Assembly: GCA_024743115.1 (NCBI GenBank)
Contig: JANSXC010000012.1
Coordinates: 124,001-188,000 of the forward strand
DNA: 64,000 bases
Direction of reading: 5' to 3'
From: a bacterium
Lineage (GTDB): Bacteria; Planctomycetota; UBA1135; UBA2386
Part shown: positions 35,969 through 44,296 of the stretch, one piece after another
Numbering within the stretch: the stretch's first letter is position 1
How the letters are laid out: the number at the start of each line of letters is the position of its first letter
Program-made: the position numbers and the translations under genes
Notes under the pieces: generated by a model
Database searches by the model: none
Told to the model about the DNA's origin: nothing
Seen by the model: the letters and a program-made list of their open reading frames with translations, nothing else

Positions 35969-36606
35969 ATTGGGAGCTCGCAGCCCTCTGGTTCGTGACG
36001 TTCATCGTGAGCGTGACGATCCACGAAGCGGCGCACGGCTGGTTCGCCAAACTCGGCGGAGACCCGACCGCGTACAACGCCGGCCTCGTCACGATCAACC
36101 CGTTGCCGCACATTCAGCGCAGCCCGTTCGGAATGCTGGTCATCCCGATCGGGATGCTGCTCATGACCAACGGTGAGATGTGCTTCGGCGGTGCGTCCGC
36201 ACCGATCGATCCGATCTGGGCCTATCACAACCCCAAGAAGGCAGCCGCGATGTCGGCCGCCGGCCCATTGTCGAATCTGTTGCTCGCCGCAGTTGCGTTC
36301 GCAACCCTCTACTTCATCGCCCGGCCCGATGGCGACACGATGGTCGCGATCCGCAAGATCGCCGGCATCTTCCTGCTGCTGAACCTGCTGCTCTGCATCC
36401 TGAATCTGTTTCCGCTGCCGCCCTTCGACGGCGCCAGCGTGGTCGCGGGCCTCTCGCGCTCCGCGCGCCAGTTCTACAACGGACTCGAACGCATCCCCTA
36501 CATCCAGATCGTCGCGCTGGTCGCGGCATTCTACTCGTTGCGATTCGTGTTCTGGCCCGTGTTCAACGAGATCAACGGCTGGCTGCCATACCCTTGGCGC
36601 TACTGA
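35965..36606 (+). CDS. Site-2 protease-like M50 family membrane metallopeptidase
   Basis: A 213-residue membrane protein of the short M50 group. The zinc motif HEAAH lies in the first span (FIVSVTIHEAAHGWFAKLGGD), and the third ligand region NLFPLPPFDGAS lies in a later span. About five spans in all; no PDZ domain. It would cut membrane-embedded substrates. The start is GTG 35965 overlapping the xseB stop. Its link with exonuclease VII is probably only positional. Confidence 0.9.
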   Translation: MNWELAALWFVTFIVSVTIHEAAHGWFAKLGGDPTAYNAGLVTINPLPHIQRSPFGMLVIPIGMLLMTNGEMCFGGASAPIDPIWAYHNPKKAAAMSAAGPLSNLLLAAVAFATLYFIARPDGDTMVAIRKIAGIFLLLNLLLCILNLFPLPPFDGASVVAGLSRSARQFYNGLERIPYIQIVALVAAFYSLRFVFWPVFNEINGWLPYPWRY

Positions 36607-36636
36607 TGGATCCCGAGGCGGATCGGCGCCGGCCGC

Positions 36637-37932
36637 TCAGCGCACGCCACTGAGCGCCCGACGCACGCGCTCACCGGCATCGAAGCACGCGCTCATCGAC
36701 AGCTCGTACGCGTACTCGGGATCCGCAGCCTCTTCGGCACGCATCAGGTAACCGATCTCGTCGTCGCAGAGCCCGAAGATCACGAGGTCCGGCCGCGCGA
36801 CCTGCGCGCGCAGCTGCTCGGCGAGCGCGGGTTCCATCTCGCCCGGCACGAGCGCGGCCTCGAACGCGCCGAGGCGCAGGAAGCCGACCGTCGTGCGCGC
36901 GTGACCGTCGTGGACCTCACGCGGCAGCACCGCGGTGAGCCGGCCGAGACGAAATCCGAGAGCATCCATCGGCACGAACAGATCGGCGCGCCGGACTTCG
37001 ACCGCGTCGATCGGCAACGGTTCGGCAGCAGTGAGCGCGCGTTCGGCGACGTCACAGGTCTGCCGCCCGAACTCCTCGACGCCCGCGGGCGTACGCGGAT
37101 CGAAACCGGGCGAGATCATCGCGCCGAGCGCGCCGTTGACGAACACCGCCTGACCGTGGCCACGCCGCCGCCACTCGTCGCAGAGCGCGCCGACGAAATC
37201 GGCGCTGATCGTCGTGTTGCGCCGCGGCAACACTTCGGGGTGGCAAGCCATGTGCAGCAGCGAACCGACCGGGCGACCGTCGTCCATGGCGCGAGCCTGC
37301 AGCACGAGGAGCCGCCGGTCGAACACGCCTGCCCGGTTGCTGTTGCGCACGAGACCGGTCGGCGGCAGCAGCGCCCGGCCGTGCACGAACTCGGCGCGGA
37401 CCGCGTTCTGGCGCGCCTCGGCCACGGCCGCCGCCAGCGCGTCGCGCACGCTCGCGAGGTAGCCGCGATCCCGCCCCGAGGTCCAGAGATAGAAGCCCCA
37501 CAGGCCGATGAGGTCGGGGCCGGCATGCGTGTGGCTCGCGCAGACGAAGACATCGCCGTTGCGACAGCCCGGCAGGCCGGACTTGAGCCAGTCCACGTCC
37601 TCACGCAGTAGTCCCAGGTTGTCGATCCCGACGATCACGAACGGGCGCTCACCGACCTCGATCGCGAGCACGCGCAGCTTCAATGGTGAGCTGACCGCCG
37701 TGCTGCGGCGACCGATGTCGAATCCACCGAGGTAGCCGCCGACCGTCGGCGTGATGTCACGCTCGGCGCTGCCGACGCGGACCCCGGCGGTCGCCGGAAC
37801 GACGGTCGCATAGCGCTGCGGTTGCTCGGGCATCGCGCGCTGGAACAGACCCGTGCAGCCCGTGAGCAGGGTCGCGGCGGCCAGCGTGGCTGCGGCCACC
37901 GCTCGCCCCCGCGCCTCCCGCCAGCTACGCAT
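36637..37932 (-). CDS. Neutral/alkaline ceramidase-like lipoprotein
   Basis: A 431-residue exported protein. The signal ends in a lipobox (ATLLTGC), so it is probably lipid-anchored. The body matches the N-terminal domain of neutral ceramidases: VGSAERDITPTVGGYLGG, FVIVGIDNLGLLREDV, the zinc ligands in CASHTHAGPDLIG, and HMACHPEVLPRRNTTISADFVG. The C-terminal Ig-like domain of true ceramidases is missing, so amide hydrolysis of sphingolipids is possible but not certain. The SirB1-like gene lies 31 bases upstream on the same strand. Confidence 0.8.
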   Translation of the reverse strand: MRSWREARGRAVAAATLAAATLLTGCTGLFQRAMPEQPQRYATVVPATAGVRVGSAERDITPTVGGYLGGFDIGRRSTAVSSPLKLRVLAIEVGERPFVIVGIDNLGLLREDVDWLKSGLPGCRNGDVFVCASHTHAGPDLIGLWGFYLWTSGRDRGYLASVRDALAAAVAEARQNAVRAEFVHGRALLPPTGLVRNSNRAGVFDRRLLVLQARAMDDGRPVGSLLHMACHPEVLPRRNTTISADFVGALCDEWRRRGHGQAVFVNGALGAMISPGFDPRTPAGVEEFGRQTCDVAERALTAAEPLPIDAVEVRRADLFVPMDALGFRLGRLTAVLPREVHDGHARTTVGFLRLGAFEAALVPGEMEPALAEQLRAQVARPDLVIFGLCDDEIGYLMRAEEAADPEYAYELSMSACFDAGERVRRALSGVR

Positions 37933-37963
37933 CAAGCGGGCCAGCACGCGAGCAGGCCAGCAC

Positions 37964-38983
37964 TCATGCCGGCTCGAGCAGCGAGAACGCGCGCGCGAGC
38001 GCCTGGCGGGTCTCGCGGGTGCCGCGGTAGGTGGCCGCGCGTTGGAGCGCGCGCAGGTAGTGCACGAGCACCTCGCGGTCATCGAGATCACGCAGGTGAT
38101 GCCTCACCTGATCGTGGCCGTTGGCGCGCAGATAGCGCGAGCAGTCGGCCTTGGTGATCGTGCGACCCGCGTGGAACGGATCGAGCAACACCGGCCGCAC
38201 GCCGTGCAGGCGCACGAGGAAGTGATCCGGCAGCGCGACGCCCGCGGCCGACAATCCGGCCCAGCGCGCGACGAGCATGTAGAGCATCGAGAGCGACACC
38301 GGCAGGCCGATGCCCTGATCGAGCACGCGGTGCAGCAGCACGTGGTCCAGTTCGAGCACGCTCGCACTCGCGAGTTCTTGACCGGCATCCAGACCGCTGT
38401 CGAAGCCGGCGAGATCCTGATCACCGGCGGCGCCCCCCGCGGGCGAGCCCGAATCGTCGGGAGAACTGGAGTCCCCTTGGGTGAAGCCGGGGCCGTTCAG
38501 CACGCCCTGTCCGGTCAACCCGAGCTGATCGTGCAGGCGCTCGGCGAGCAATCGGGCGCACGTCGGCAGGCTGCGCCCCACGAACTCGCGTTTGAGTTCG
38601 AGCGCATGCCGCCGCAGGCTGCTACCGAGTTCGGCGCTGGTCGGGACGAACGTGCGCGCGATCCGAGCGAGCAGCACGCTGCCTTCGAGCAGCGTCGGCG
38701 CGTAGCCGCGGCCGCTGCGCTCGAACTGCAGCCGACCGATCCGGCGCAGGTCCTTGCGAACCTCGATGGAACGCAGCACCGCGCGCGACCGCAGACGCAC
38801 GAGCATGCTCGTCGCTTCGGTCGCGTTCTCGAGTTGCTCGACGGCGGCATCGCCCCAGAGCAACAGCCGTTCCCGTGCCGAGGCCTGAACCACCCCCGTA
38901 TCATCCGCGAGCAGCGCGATCGTCGTCGCGATCTGTTCGGGAGACGGGCGATCCGACTCCGGGGTTCCTCGTGAGCTCGTCAT
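37964..38983 (-). CDS. SirB1/transglutaminase-like family protein
   Basis: A 339-residue cytoplasmic protein. The first 130 residues are helical (VQASARERLLLWGDAAVEQL; LVRLRSRAVLRSIEVRKDL). The core (about 215-290) carries the SirB1 signature: VLDQGIGLPVSLSMLYMLVA, RWAGLSAAGVALPDHFLVRL and LLDPFHAGRTIT. A Gly/Ser/Asp-rich loop (about 165-200) is inserted before it. The cysteine of true transglutaminases is not obvious, as in SirB1. The function of the family is unclear. A -10-like TATGCT lies 12 bases before the ATG. Confidence 0.75.
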   Translation of the reverse strand: MTSSRGTPESDRPSPEQIATTIALLADDTGVVQASARERLLLWGDAAVEQLENATEATSMLVRLRSRAVLRSIEVRKDLRRIGRLQFERSGRGYAPTLLEGSVLLARIARTFVPTSAELGSSLRRHALELKREFVGRSLPTCARLLAERLHDQLGLTGQGVLNGPGFTQGDSSSPDDSGSPAGGAAGDQDLAGFDSGLDAGQELASASVLELDHVLLHRVLDQGIGLPVSLSMLYMLVARWAGLSAAGVALPDHFLVRLHGVRPVLLDPFHAGRTITKADCSRYLRANGHDQVRHHLRDLDDREVLVHYLRALQRAATYRGTRETRQALARAFSLLEPA

Positions 38984-38995
38984 GAACTGCGCGCG

Positions 38996-39001
38996 AGCAT
39001 A
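38996..39001 (-). promoter_or_regulatory. Putative -10 element TATGCT
   Basis: The minus strand reads TATGCT, 12 bases before the ATG of the SirB1-like gene, giving a predicted leader of about six bases. Confidence 0.35.
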
Positions 39002-39118
39002 GCAAGCGCGAGCGCTGCAATCCCGCCCGCAGAACGCTACGACAGCGTCTCGCTGTCCGATCTTTCAACACCCGTCGCCGAACCGCCCTTCCCATCGCCA
39101 CTGCTCCGAGTGCGTCCC

Positions 39119-40522
39119 ATGAACGAAACCTCGATGAGTCCCGAAGAATTCCGCCGGTTCGGCCACCGGGTCGTCGACTGGCTCGCGGACTACCGCGCCC
39201 GGGTCGCCGAGCTGCCGGTCACGACCGCTGCCGAACCGGGTGACCTGCTCGCGAAACTGCCCGCCAACCCGCCAGTGGAGCCCGAAGGGTTCGAGGCCGT
39301 GCTTCGGGATCTCGACGAGCTGCTGCTGCCAGCCTTGTCGCATTGGCAGCACCCGCGCTTCTTCGGCTACTTCCCGTCCAACGGCGACCTGTCGTCAGTG
39401 CTCGGCGACTTCCTGAGCACGGGGCTCGGCGTCCTCGGCCTCGCCTGGCAGTCCGCGCCCGCGCTGACTGAACTCGAGGATCGTGCGACCGACTGGCTGC
39501 GGCAGATGCTCGGGCTCGCCGAGCACTTCGACGGCGTCATCCAGGACACCGCGTCGACCGGCTCCCTCGTGGCGATGCTCGCCGCGCGAGAACGGCGACC
39601 AGAGGTCCCGCTCGGCCAGAAGACGGTCTACACGAGCGGCCACGCGCACAGCTCGATCGACAAGGCGGTCCTGCTAGCGGGCTTCGCGCGGGAGAACTTC
39701 CGCAAGGTCGCGACGACGGCCGACTACGCGCTGGAACCCGCCGCGCTGCGTGCGGCGATCGCCGCGGACGTCGAGCGGGGACTCGTGCCGACCGCGATCG
39801 TGGCGACGACCGGCACGACGACCACGACCGCGATGGACCCGATCACGGAGTGCGCAGAGCAGGCCGCGCAGCACGGTGCGTGGCTGCACGTCGATGCCGC
39901 CATGGCCGGCTCCGCGATGATCCTGCCCGAGTGCCGCGCGCTCTGGCACGGTATCGACAACGCCGATTCGATCGTCGTCAACCCGCACAAGTGGCTCGGC
40001 GCGGCGTTCGACTGCTCGGTGATGTTCGTGCGCGATCCGGAGCACCTCGAACGGGTCATGAGCACAAACCCGAGCTACCTGCGTACTGCGGTCGACGAGC
40101 AGGTGAAGAACTACCGCGACTGGGGCATCGCGCTCGGCCGTCGGTTTCGCGCTCTCAAGCTCTGGAGCCTGATCCGCACGCACGGCACCGAGCGCCTGCA
40201 ACGGCGACTGCGGCGTGATCTCGACAACGCACAATGGCTGCGCGAGCAGGTCGAGGGCGCGACCGACTGGCGCGTGCTGGCCCCCGTCGCGCTGCAGACC
40301 CTTTGCGTCCGCCATGAACCGGCGGGTCTCGAAGACGACAAACTCGACCAGTACACGCTCGCCTGGCACGACCGCGTGATGCAGAGCCGCCGGGCCTGGC
40401 TCACGCCGGCACAGCTCGACGGCCGCTGGATGGTGCGCATTTCGATCGGCGCGCTGCCGACGGAGCGCGTGCACGTCGAGGAACTCTGGACAGAAATGAA
40501 GAACGCGGCGGACGGTGCGTGA
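39119..40522 (+). CDS. Aromatic-L-amino-acid decarboxylase-like PLP enzyme
   Basis: A 467-residue group II decarboxylase. FRRFGHRVVDWLADY begins the fold; HPRFFGYFPSNGDLSSVLGDFL and DTASTGSLVAMLAARE are the AADC signatures; the PLP lysine is Lys291 in VNPHKWLGAAFDCSVMFV, and the PLP aspartate is in WLHVDAAMAGSAM. It would decarboxylate tryptophan, tyrosine, DOPA or a similar acid; the choice is not visible. I use ATG 39119; GTG 39110 is an alternative. The coding end is inside a perfect hairpin. Confidence 0.92.
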   Translation: MNETSMSPEEFRRFGHRVVDWLADYRARVAELPVTTAAEPGDLLAKLPANPPVEPEGFEAVLRDLDELLLPALSHWQHPRFFGYFPSNGDLSSVLGDFLSTGLGVLGLAWQSAPALTELEDRATDWLRQMLGLAEHFDGVIQDTASTGSLVAMLAARERRPEVPLGQKTVYTSGHAHSSIDKAVLLAGFARENFRKVATTADYALEPAALRAAIAADVERGLVPTAIVATTGTTTTTAMDPITECAEQAAQHGAWLHVDAAMAGSAMILPECRALWHGIDNADSIVVNPHKWLGAAFDCSVMFVRDPEHLERVMSTNPSYLRTAVDEQVKNYRDWGIALGRRFRALKLWSLIRTHGTERLQRRLRRDLDNAQWLREQVEGATDWRVLAPVALQTLCVRHEPAGLEDDKLDQYTLAWHDRVMQSRRAWLTPAQLDGRWMVRISIGALPTERVHVEELWTEMKNAADGA

Positions 40523-40537
40523 CCGTCCGCCGCGTTC
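40501..40537 (+). terminator. Perfect 16-bp hairpin spanning the decarboxylase stop codon
   Basis: Bases 40501-40516 pair perfectly with 40522-40537 around a five-base loop. The stop codon (40520-40522) lies in the loop and first stem base. A moderate T-containing stretch (GGCTTTGTTA) follows. It is a likely terminator whose upstream arm encodes the last residues. Confidence 0.75.
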
Positions 40538-40831
40538 GGCGAGGCTTTGTTAGGGGCTCGCGTTCCATGGGCCGTCGACCTGCCAGCGGCGGGTCGACGT
40601 TCCGACGAGTGGAACTCGAACGAATGGTGCTCAGGACAAGATTTGAACTTGCAAGTCCCGAAGGACACTAGCACCTCAAGCTAGCGCGTCTGCCAATTCC
40701 GCCACCTGAGCAGATGGGGGCCGGGCAGCGTAGCAACCGCCAGGGCCATTTCAACGCCCCGGCAGCACTTTCGCACCGCCCCTACGAACCCCCGCTCCCC
40801 CGCGCCTTCTGCGGCCGAATCAGGGCATGGT
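40538..40831. other. Intergenic stretch containing tRNA-Leu
   Basis: About 290 bases between the decarboxylase terminator and the end of the 40832 gene. Apart from tRNA-Leu I see no gene or repeat. Confidence 0.5.
40625..40711 (-). tRNA. tRNA-Leu (anticodon GAG)
   Basis: An 87-base cloverleaf with the long variable arm of leucine tRNA (TGTCCTTCGGGAC). Acceptor GCTCAGG pairs with CCTGAGC, the anticodon loop is TTGAGGT, and CCA is encoded. It reads CUC and CUU. Confidence 0.96.
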
Positions 40832-42964
40832 TCAGCGGATATTGAGCAGCAGCTTGGTCTGGTAGCGGATGTAGTTGTTCATCAGCTCGAGCTGGACGTA
40901 GGCCGTATCGAACAGCTGCACCATGCCCCGAAGCTGAGCGACACCGGCGCGATCCTCGGCCGTGAAGTTGGTCTTCTCACGCCGCCACTTCTCCTGCATC
41001 GCCTGGATCACCGCCTGGTTGAACGCACCGTTGCGGATGTTCTCGGGCATGCTCGCCTTGCTCGGGTAGCGCGCGAACTTGCTGCGTCGCACCTGCTCCT
41101 CGACCTGGCCACGGACGATCCGCATCCAGTCGGCGTCCGGCATCTCGCTGTCCGACTCGGCAAACGCCGAGTAGTCGTCGAGCAGCTTGCCGAGATTGTC
41201 GCCGTGCAGCCAGACGAACGCGTTGAGCGCGCTCGGCATCTCGCGCTCGAACTGGTCGAAGTCGTCGCGCTCGACGATCGAGGCGTTGTTGTCGACGCCG
41301 TAGTTGGTGCGAACGATGTCCTTGATCAGCGGGCCCGAATTCGAGATCACGAAGAAGTCACGCAAGACCATCATCGCGATCTCACCCGTGCCCGGGATCT
41401 GCGGGTTGCAGAACTCGGTGACCGGCTCCTTGAGCATGCCGCCCGAGAACTTCACGCGCAGGTGCCAGACCTTGCGAACGTGGAAGTTGCCCGGGTTGTT
41501 GCGGATCATCAGGATGAGATCATCCAGCAGCTTCGCCGTGCCGGGCCGCAGCCAGAACACCCAGGCGACCTGCGGCACGGGCGAGCGCCGGGCAACGGGC
41601 ACGTTGAGCTGTCCGGTGTCCTTGTCGCGCGACATGTCCGGGGTGTTGTGCCGGAACACGAAACCCGCGCGGGGCAGGAATGCGATGCGCAGCCGCTCGA
41701 TCAGATCCGTGACGTCCGTCAGCGGCTCTTTCTGAAACGTCGACCGCCGCAACATCTCGTTGACCAGGTCGCGCTCGGCCGGCTCCATCGCCGCGAACAT
41801 CGCGTGCATGAAGTCGCCGACGGGCATGCGCATGCCGATCGCCGCGCACGCGGTCTGCGGCACCATACGCAGGAACGGGTCGAGCCACGCGTCGCGCGAC
41901 GCCGACTCCGCAGTGTAGAAGCTGCTCTGGAACGAGCTGTGCTGCTTGCTGTTGAGCACGATCTGCCCCGTCGCCGCGAGCACGCCTTCGTCGAACATCA
42001 CGCCGCCGACGAGCCGGTTCCACCCCTTGAGGTTGAGGAAGCTCGCGAGCACACGCTCGTTCATGCTGTCGGGGTTGGCCGGGTTGGGCCAGTTCGCCGC
42101 GAACCGGCGGAACCCGTCGAACGCGTTCGGCTCGACCATGTAGTCGAGCACGTTCGGCTGCACGAGGAAGTTGTCGTCGGTCCACTTGTCGATGCGCGCC
42201 ATCGCACCGTCGGTGTATTCCGCGATCTGCCCGAACGGCTCTTCGTCCCTGTTGCCGTCGATGAGTCGCTGCGTCGATTCGAGCAGGGTCTTCTCGTTGC
42301 TGACCATGAGCACGTCGAGGTGACGCTTGACGTAGAGCGGCGACGGCACACCCTGCGGCGTGACGACCAGCAGGTCGCCGTCGGACTCGATCTTGACGCC
42401 ACTGCCCTCGGCCTGCCCCTGCACGAACCCGAAACCCGCGAGCCCGAGCGCCGCCTTGATGCGCCAGGTCACGCGCATGTAGGCGCACCAGTGCGGGTCG
42501 GCGAGCGGCTGCGGCGGCGCACTCGAGTAGTCCTGCATGTAGCCCGCAACGACGACCTCGGTGCCGATCAGGTCACCGAGGAGATCGACCCAGCCGCCGC
42601 TGTCCCGCTGCACCTGCTCCGAGGCCTGGCGGAGTTCCTGCAGCGCCTTACCGAGACCGTCGCGCTCGAGACCCTGCACGAGCGGCCCGTTCTCCACCGC
42701 GCTCCAACCGGCAGCGTCCGTGAGCGACGCCCAGAACTTCGGTTCGGGGAACTCGTAGAAGTCTTCCGCGAGCAGCGTTTTCCGCGCGAAGAAGTTGACC
42801 CCGCGTGGCACCAGGTCGCGCACGTCGCGCACCGAGCCCTCGAACGGGTTGAAGATGAACGCGGCGACGAACAGCAACAGAAAGGCCACGAGGACCGTCA
42901 GGACCAACGCGATCTTCTTGAGCAGCTGTTTCTTGCTCTTGGGCTTCTTCGTCTTCTTGCTCAT
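40832..42964 (-). CDS. Large membrane-anchored protein of unknown function (DUF3352-like)
   Basis: A 710-residue protein. A very basic N-terminus (MSKKTKKPKSKKQLLKK) leads to one span (LTVLVAFLLLFVAAFIFNPF); the rest is extracytoplasmic. Features such as LLGDLIGTEVVVAGYMQ, VKIESDGDLLVVTPQG, and LDVLMVSNEKTLLESTQRLIDG resemble the DUF3352-type repeats of planctomycete and cyanobacterial surface proteins (a strand pair, then a dVLMVSN..ll....l). Tentative. ATG 42964 has a basic start and a -10-like TACGCT 12 bases upstream; ATG 42994 and GTG 43036 are further upstream but less likely. Confidence 0.65.
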   Translation of the reverse strand: MSKKTKKPKSKKQLLKKIALVLTVLVAFLLLFVAAFIFNPFEGSVRDVRDLVPRGVNFFARKTLLAEDFYEFPEPKFWASLTDAAGWSAVENGPLVQGLERDGLGKALQELRQASEQVQRDSGGWVDLLGDLIGTEVVVAGYMQDYSSAPPQPLADPHWCAYMRVTWRIKAALGLAGFGFVQGQAEGSGVKIESDGDLLVVTPQGVPSPLYVKRHLDVLMVSNEKTLLESTQRLIDGNRDEEPFGQIAEYTDGAMARIDKWTDDNFLVQPNVLDYMVEPNAFDGFRRFAANWPNPANPDSMNERVLASFLNLKGWNRLVGGVMFDEGVLAATGQIVLNSKQHSSFQSSFYTAESASRDAWLDPFLRMVPQTACAAIGMRMPVGDFMHAMFAAMEPAERDLVNEMLRRSTFQKEPLTDVTDLIERLRIAFLPRAGFVFRHNTPDMSRDKDTGQLNVPVARRSPVPQVAWVFWLRPGTAKLLDDLILMIRNNPGNFHVRKVWHLRVKFSGGMLKEPVTEFCNPQIPGTGEIAMMVLRDFFVISNSGPLIKDIVRTNYGVDNNASIVERDDFDQFEREMPSALNAFVWLHGDNLGKLLDDYSAFAESDSEMPDADWMRIVRGQVEEQVRRSKFARYPSKASMPENIRNGAFNQAVIQAMQEKWRREKTNFTAEDRAGVAQLRGMVQLFDTAYVQLELMNNYIRYQTKLLLNIR

Positions 42965-42976
42965 GGTCGGGCGGGC

Positions 42977-42982
42977 AGCGTA
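42977..42982 (-). promoter_or_regulatory. Putative -10 element TACGCT
   Basis: The minus strand reads TACGCT, 12 bases before ATG 42964, giving a leader of about six bases. Confidence 0.3.
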
Positions 42983-43102
42983 GCGGGCGGACATCGCCTG
43001 GCCGAACGCTCTTCCGGATCCGTCTCCGACGGGCAATCGTGGCGTTTATTCCGTGTGGCGCCGTGATTTGCCTTCCCCGGCCAACGGCGGTCTACTGGCC
43101 CG

Positions 43103-44296
43103 ATGAGTGGCCTCGTACCGAACGCCCGTTCCCGTCGCATCGAAGCGTCGGCGACCCTCGCGATCTCCGCCCGCGCCGCGGCCCTCAAGGCCGAGGGTCA
43201 CGACGTGGTGTCGCTCGGGGCGGGCGAACCCGACGCCCCCACCCCGGAGCCGATCGCCAACGCCGGCATCCGCGCGATCGAAACGGGCGACTACCGCTAC
43301 ACCGCGGCGGCCGGGACGCCGGCACTACGGGCCGCGGGTGCCGTGTGGTTCGGCAGCGAGTTCGGCCTCGCCTACGAGCCATCCGAGGTCATGGTCTCGG
43401 CCGGCGCGAAGGCCGCGCTGCACATGGCGCTCGCAGCCGTGATCGAACCTGGGGACAAGGTGCTGTTGCTCGCGCCCCACTGGGTGTCCTACCCGACGCT
43501 GATCCGCGTCGCGGGGGGTGAGGTCGTGACGCTCCCAGCCGTGCCGGAGCAAGGCTTCGTCCACGACCGCGACGCCGTCGCGCGCTGCGTGGCAGAACAC
43601 GGCATCCGCGGGATGATCCTCAACTTCCCGAACAACCCGTCCGGCGCCGTCGCGACCCGTGAGCAGATCCAGGACATCGTGGACGTCGCGAACGAACACG
43701 ACCTCTGGCTGATCTCGGACGAGATCTACGCCACGCTGCTCTATGACGACGCCCGCCACATCAGTCCGGCCGCGGTCCCGGGCGGCAGGGATCGCACGGT
43801 CGTCGTCAACGGCTTCACCAAGAGTCACACGCTCACGGGCTGGCGCACGAGCTTCCTCGCCGCGCCCGCGGCGGTCGTCGACGTCTGCGCGCGCATCCAG
43901 AGCCAGGTGCTCGGCAATCCGTGTACGATCAGTCAGGCTGCAATGCTCGAGGCGTGCAAGACGCCACTGCCGGACGAGCAGGAGCGTCGCATGACGGCGT
44001 TCAACGAACGCCGCAACTTCCTCGTCGACTCGATCAACGCAATCGACGGACTCGCGCTGCAGGCGCCGCGGGGCTCGTTCTATGCACTCGTCGACGCCCG
44101 CCCGATCTGCGAGGCGCGCGGCATCGACGACGTCGCGGCGTGCAAGCAGCTGCTCGACGACCATCTGCTCGCGAGCGTTCCAGGCAGCGCGTTCGCGATA
44201 CCCGGGTTCATCCGGCTGAGCTACGCAGCCGACATGACGCAGCTCGAGAAGGGCGTCGCACGGCTGCGGGCGTGGGCGGAGGCCGACAAGCGATGA
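43103..44296 (+). CDS. Class I aminotransferase (aspartate/prephenate type)
   Basis: A 397-residue PLP enzyme of fold type I, subgroup I-gamma like. VSLGAGEPDAPTPEPIANAG, YTAAAGTPALRAA, APHWVSYPTLIRVAGGE, NFPNNPSGAVATREQI and SDEIYATLLYDDARH are all typical, with the Schiff-base Lys240 in NGFTKSHTLTGWR and IRLSYA near the end. It would transfer amino groups between aspartate or another amino acid and 2-oxoglutarate. The stop overlaps the next gene's start (ATGA). Confidence 0.94.
   Translation: MSGLVPNARSRRIEASATLAISARAAALKAEGHDVVSLGAGEPDAPTPEPIANAGIRAIETGDYRYTAAAGTPALRAAGAVWFGSEFGLAYEPSEVMVSAGAKAALHMALAAVIEPGDKVLLLAPHWVSYPTLIRVAGGEVVTLPAVPEQGFVHDRDAVARCVAEHGIRGMILNFPNNPSGAVATREQIQDIVDVANEHDLWLISDEIYATLLYDDARHISPAAVPGGRDRTVVVNGFTKSHTLTGWRTSFLAAPAAVVDVCARIQSQVLGNPCTISQAAMLEACKTPLPDEQERRMTAFNERRNFLVDSINAIDGLALQAPRGSFYALVDARPICEARGIDDVAACKQLLDDHLLASVPGSAFAIPGFIRLSYAADMTQLEKGVARLRAWAEADKR

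Noticed and set aside
36637-37932. True neutral ceramidase
   Set aside because: Zinc site is present but the C-terminal domain is missing, so I keep ceramidase-like only.
37853-38974. A 373-codon open frame on the + strand
   Set aside because: Antisense to the SirB1-like gene; composition is that of a shadow.
41204-43066. A 620-codon open frame on the + strand
   Set aside because: It is antisense to the 710-residue membrane protein and rich in Arg/His/Glu, the usual shadow of GC-rich genes.
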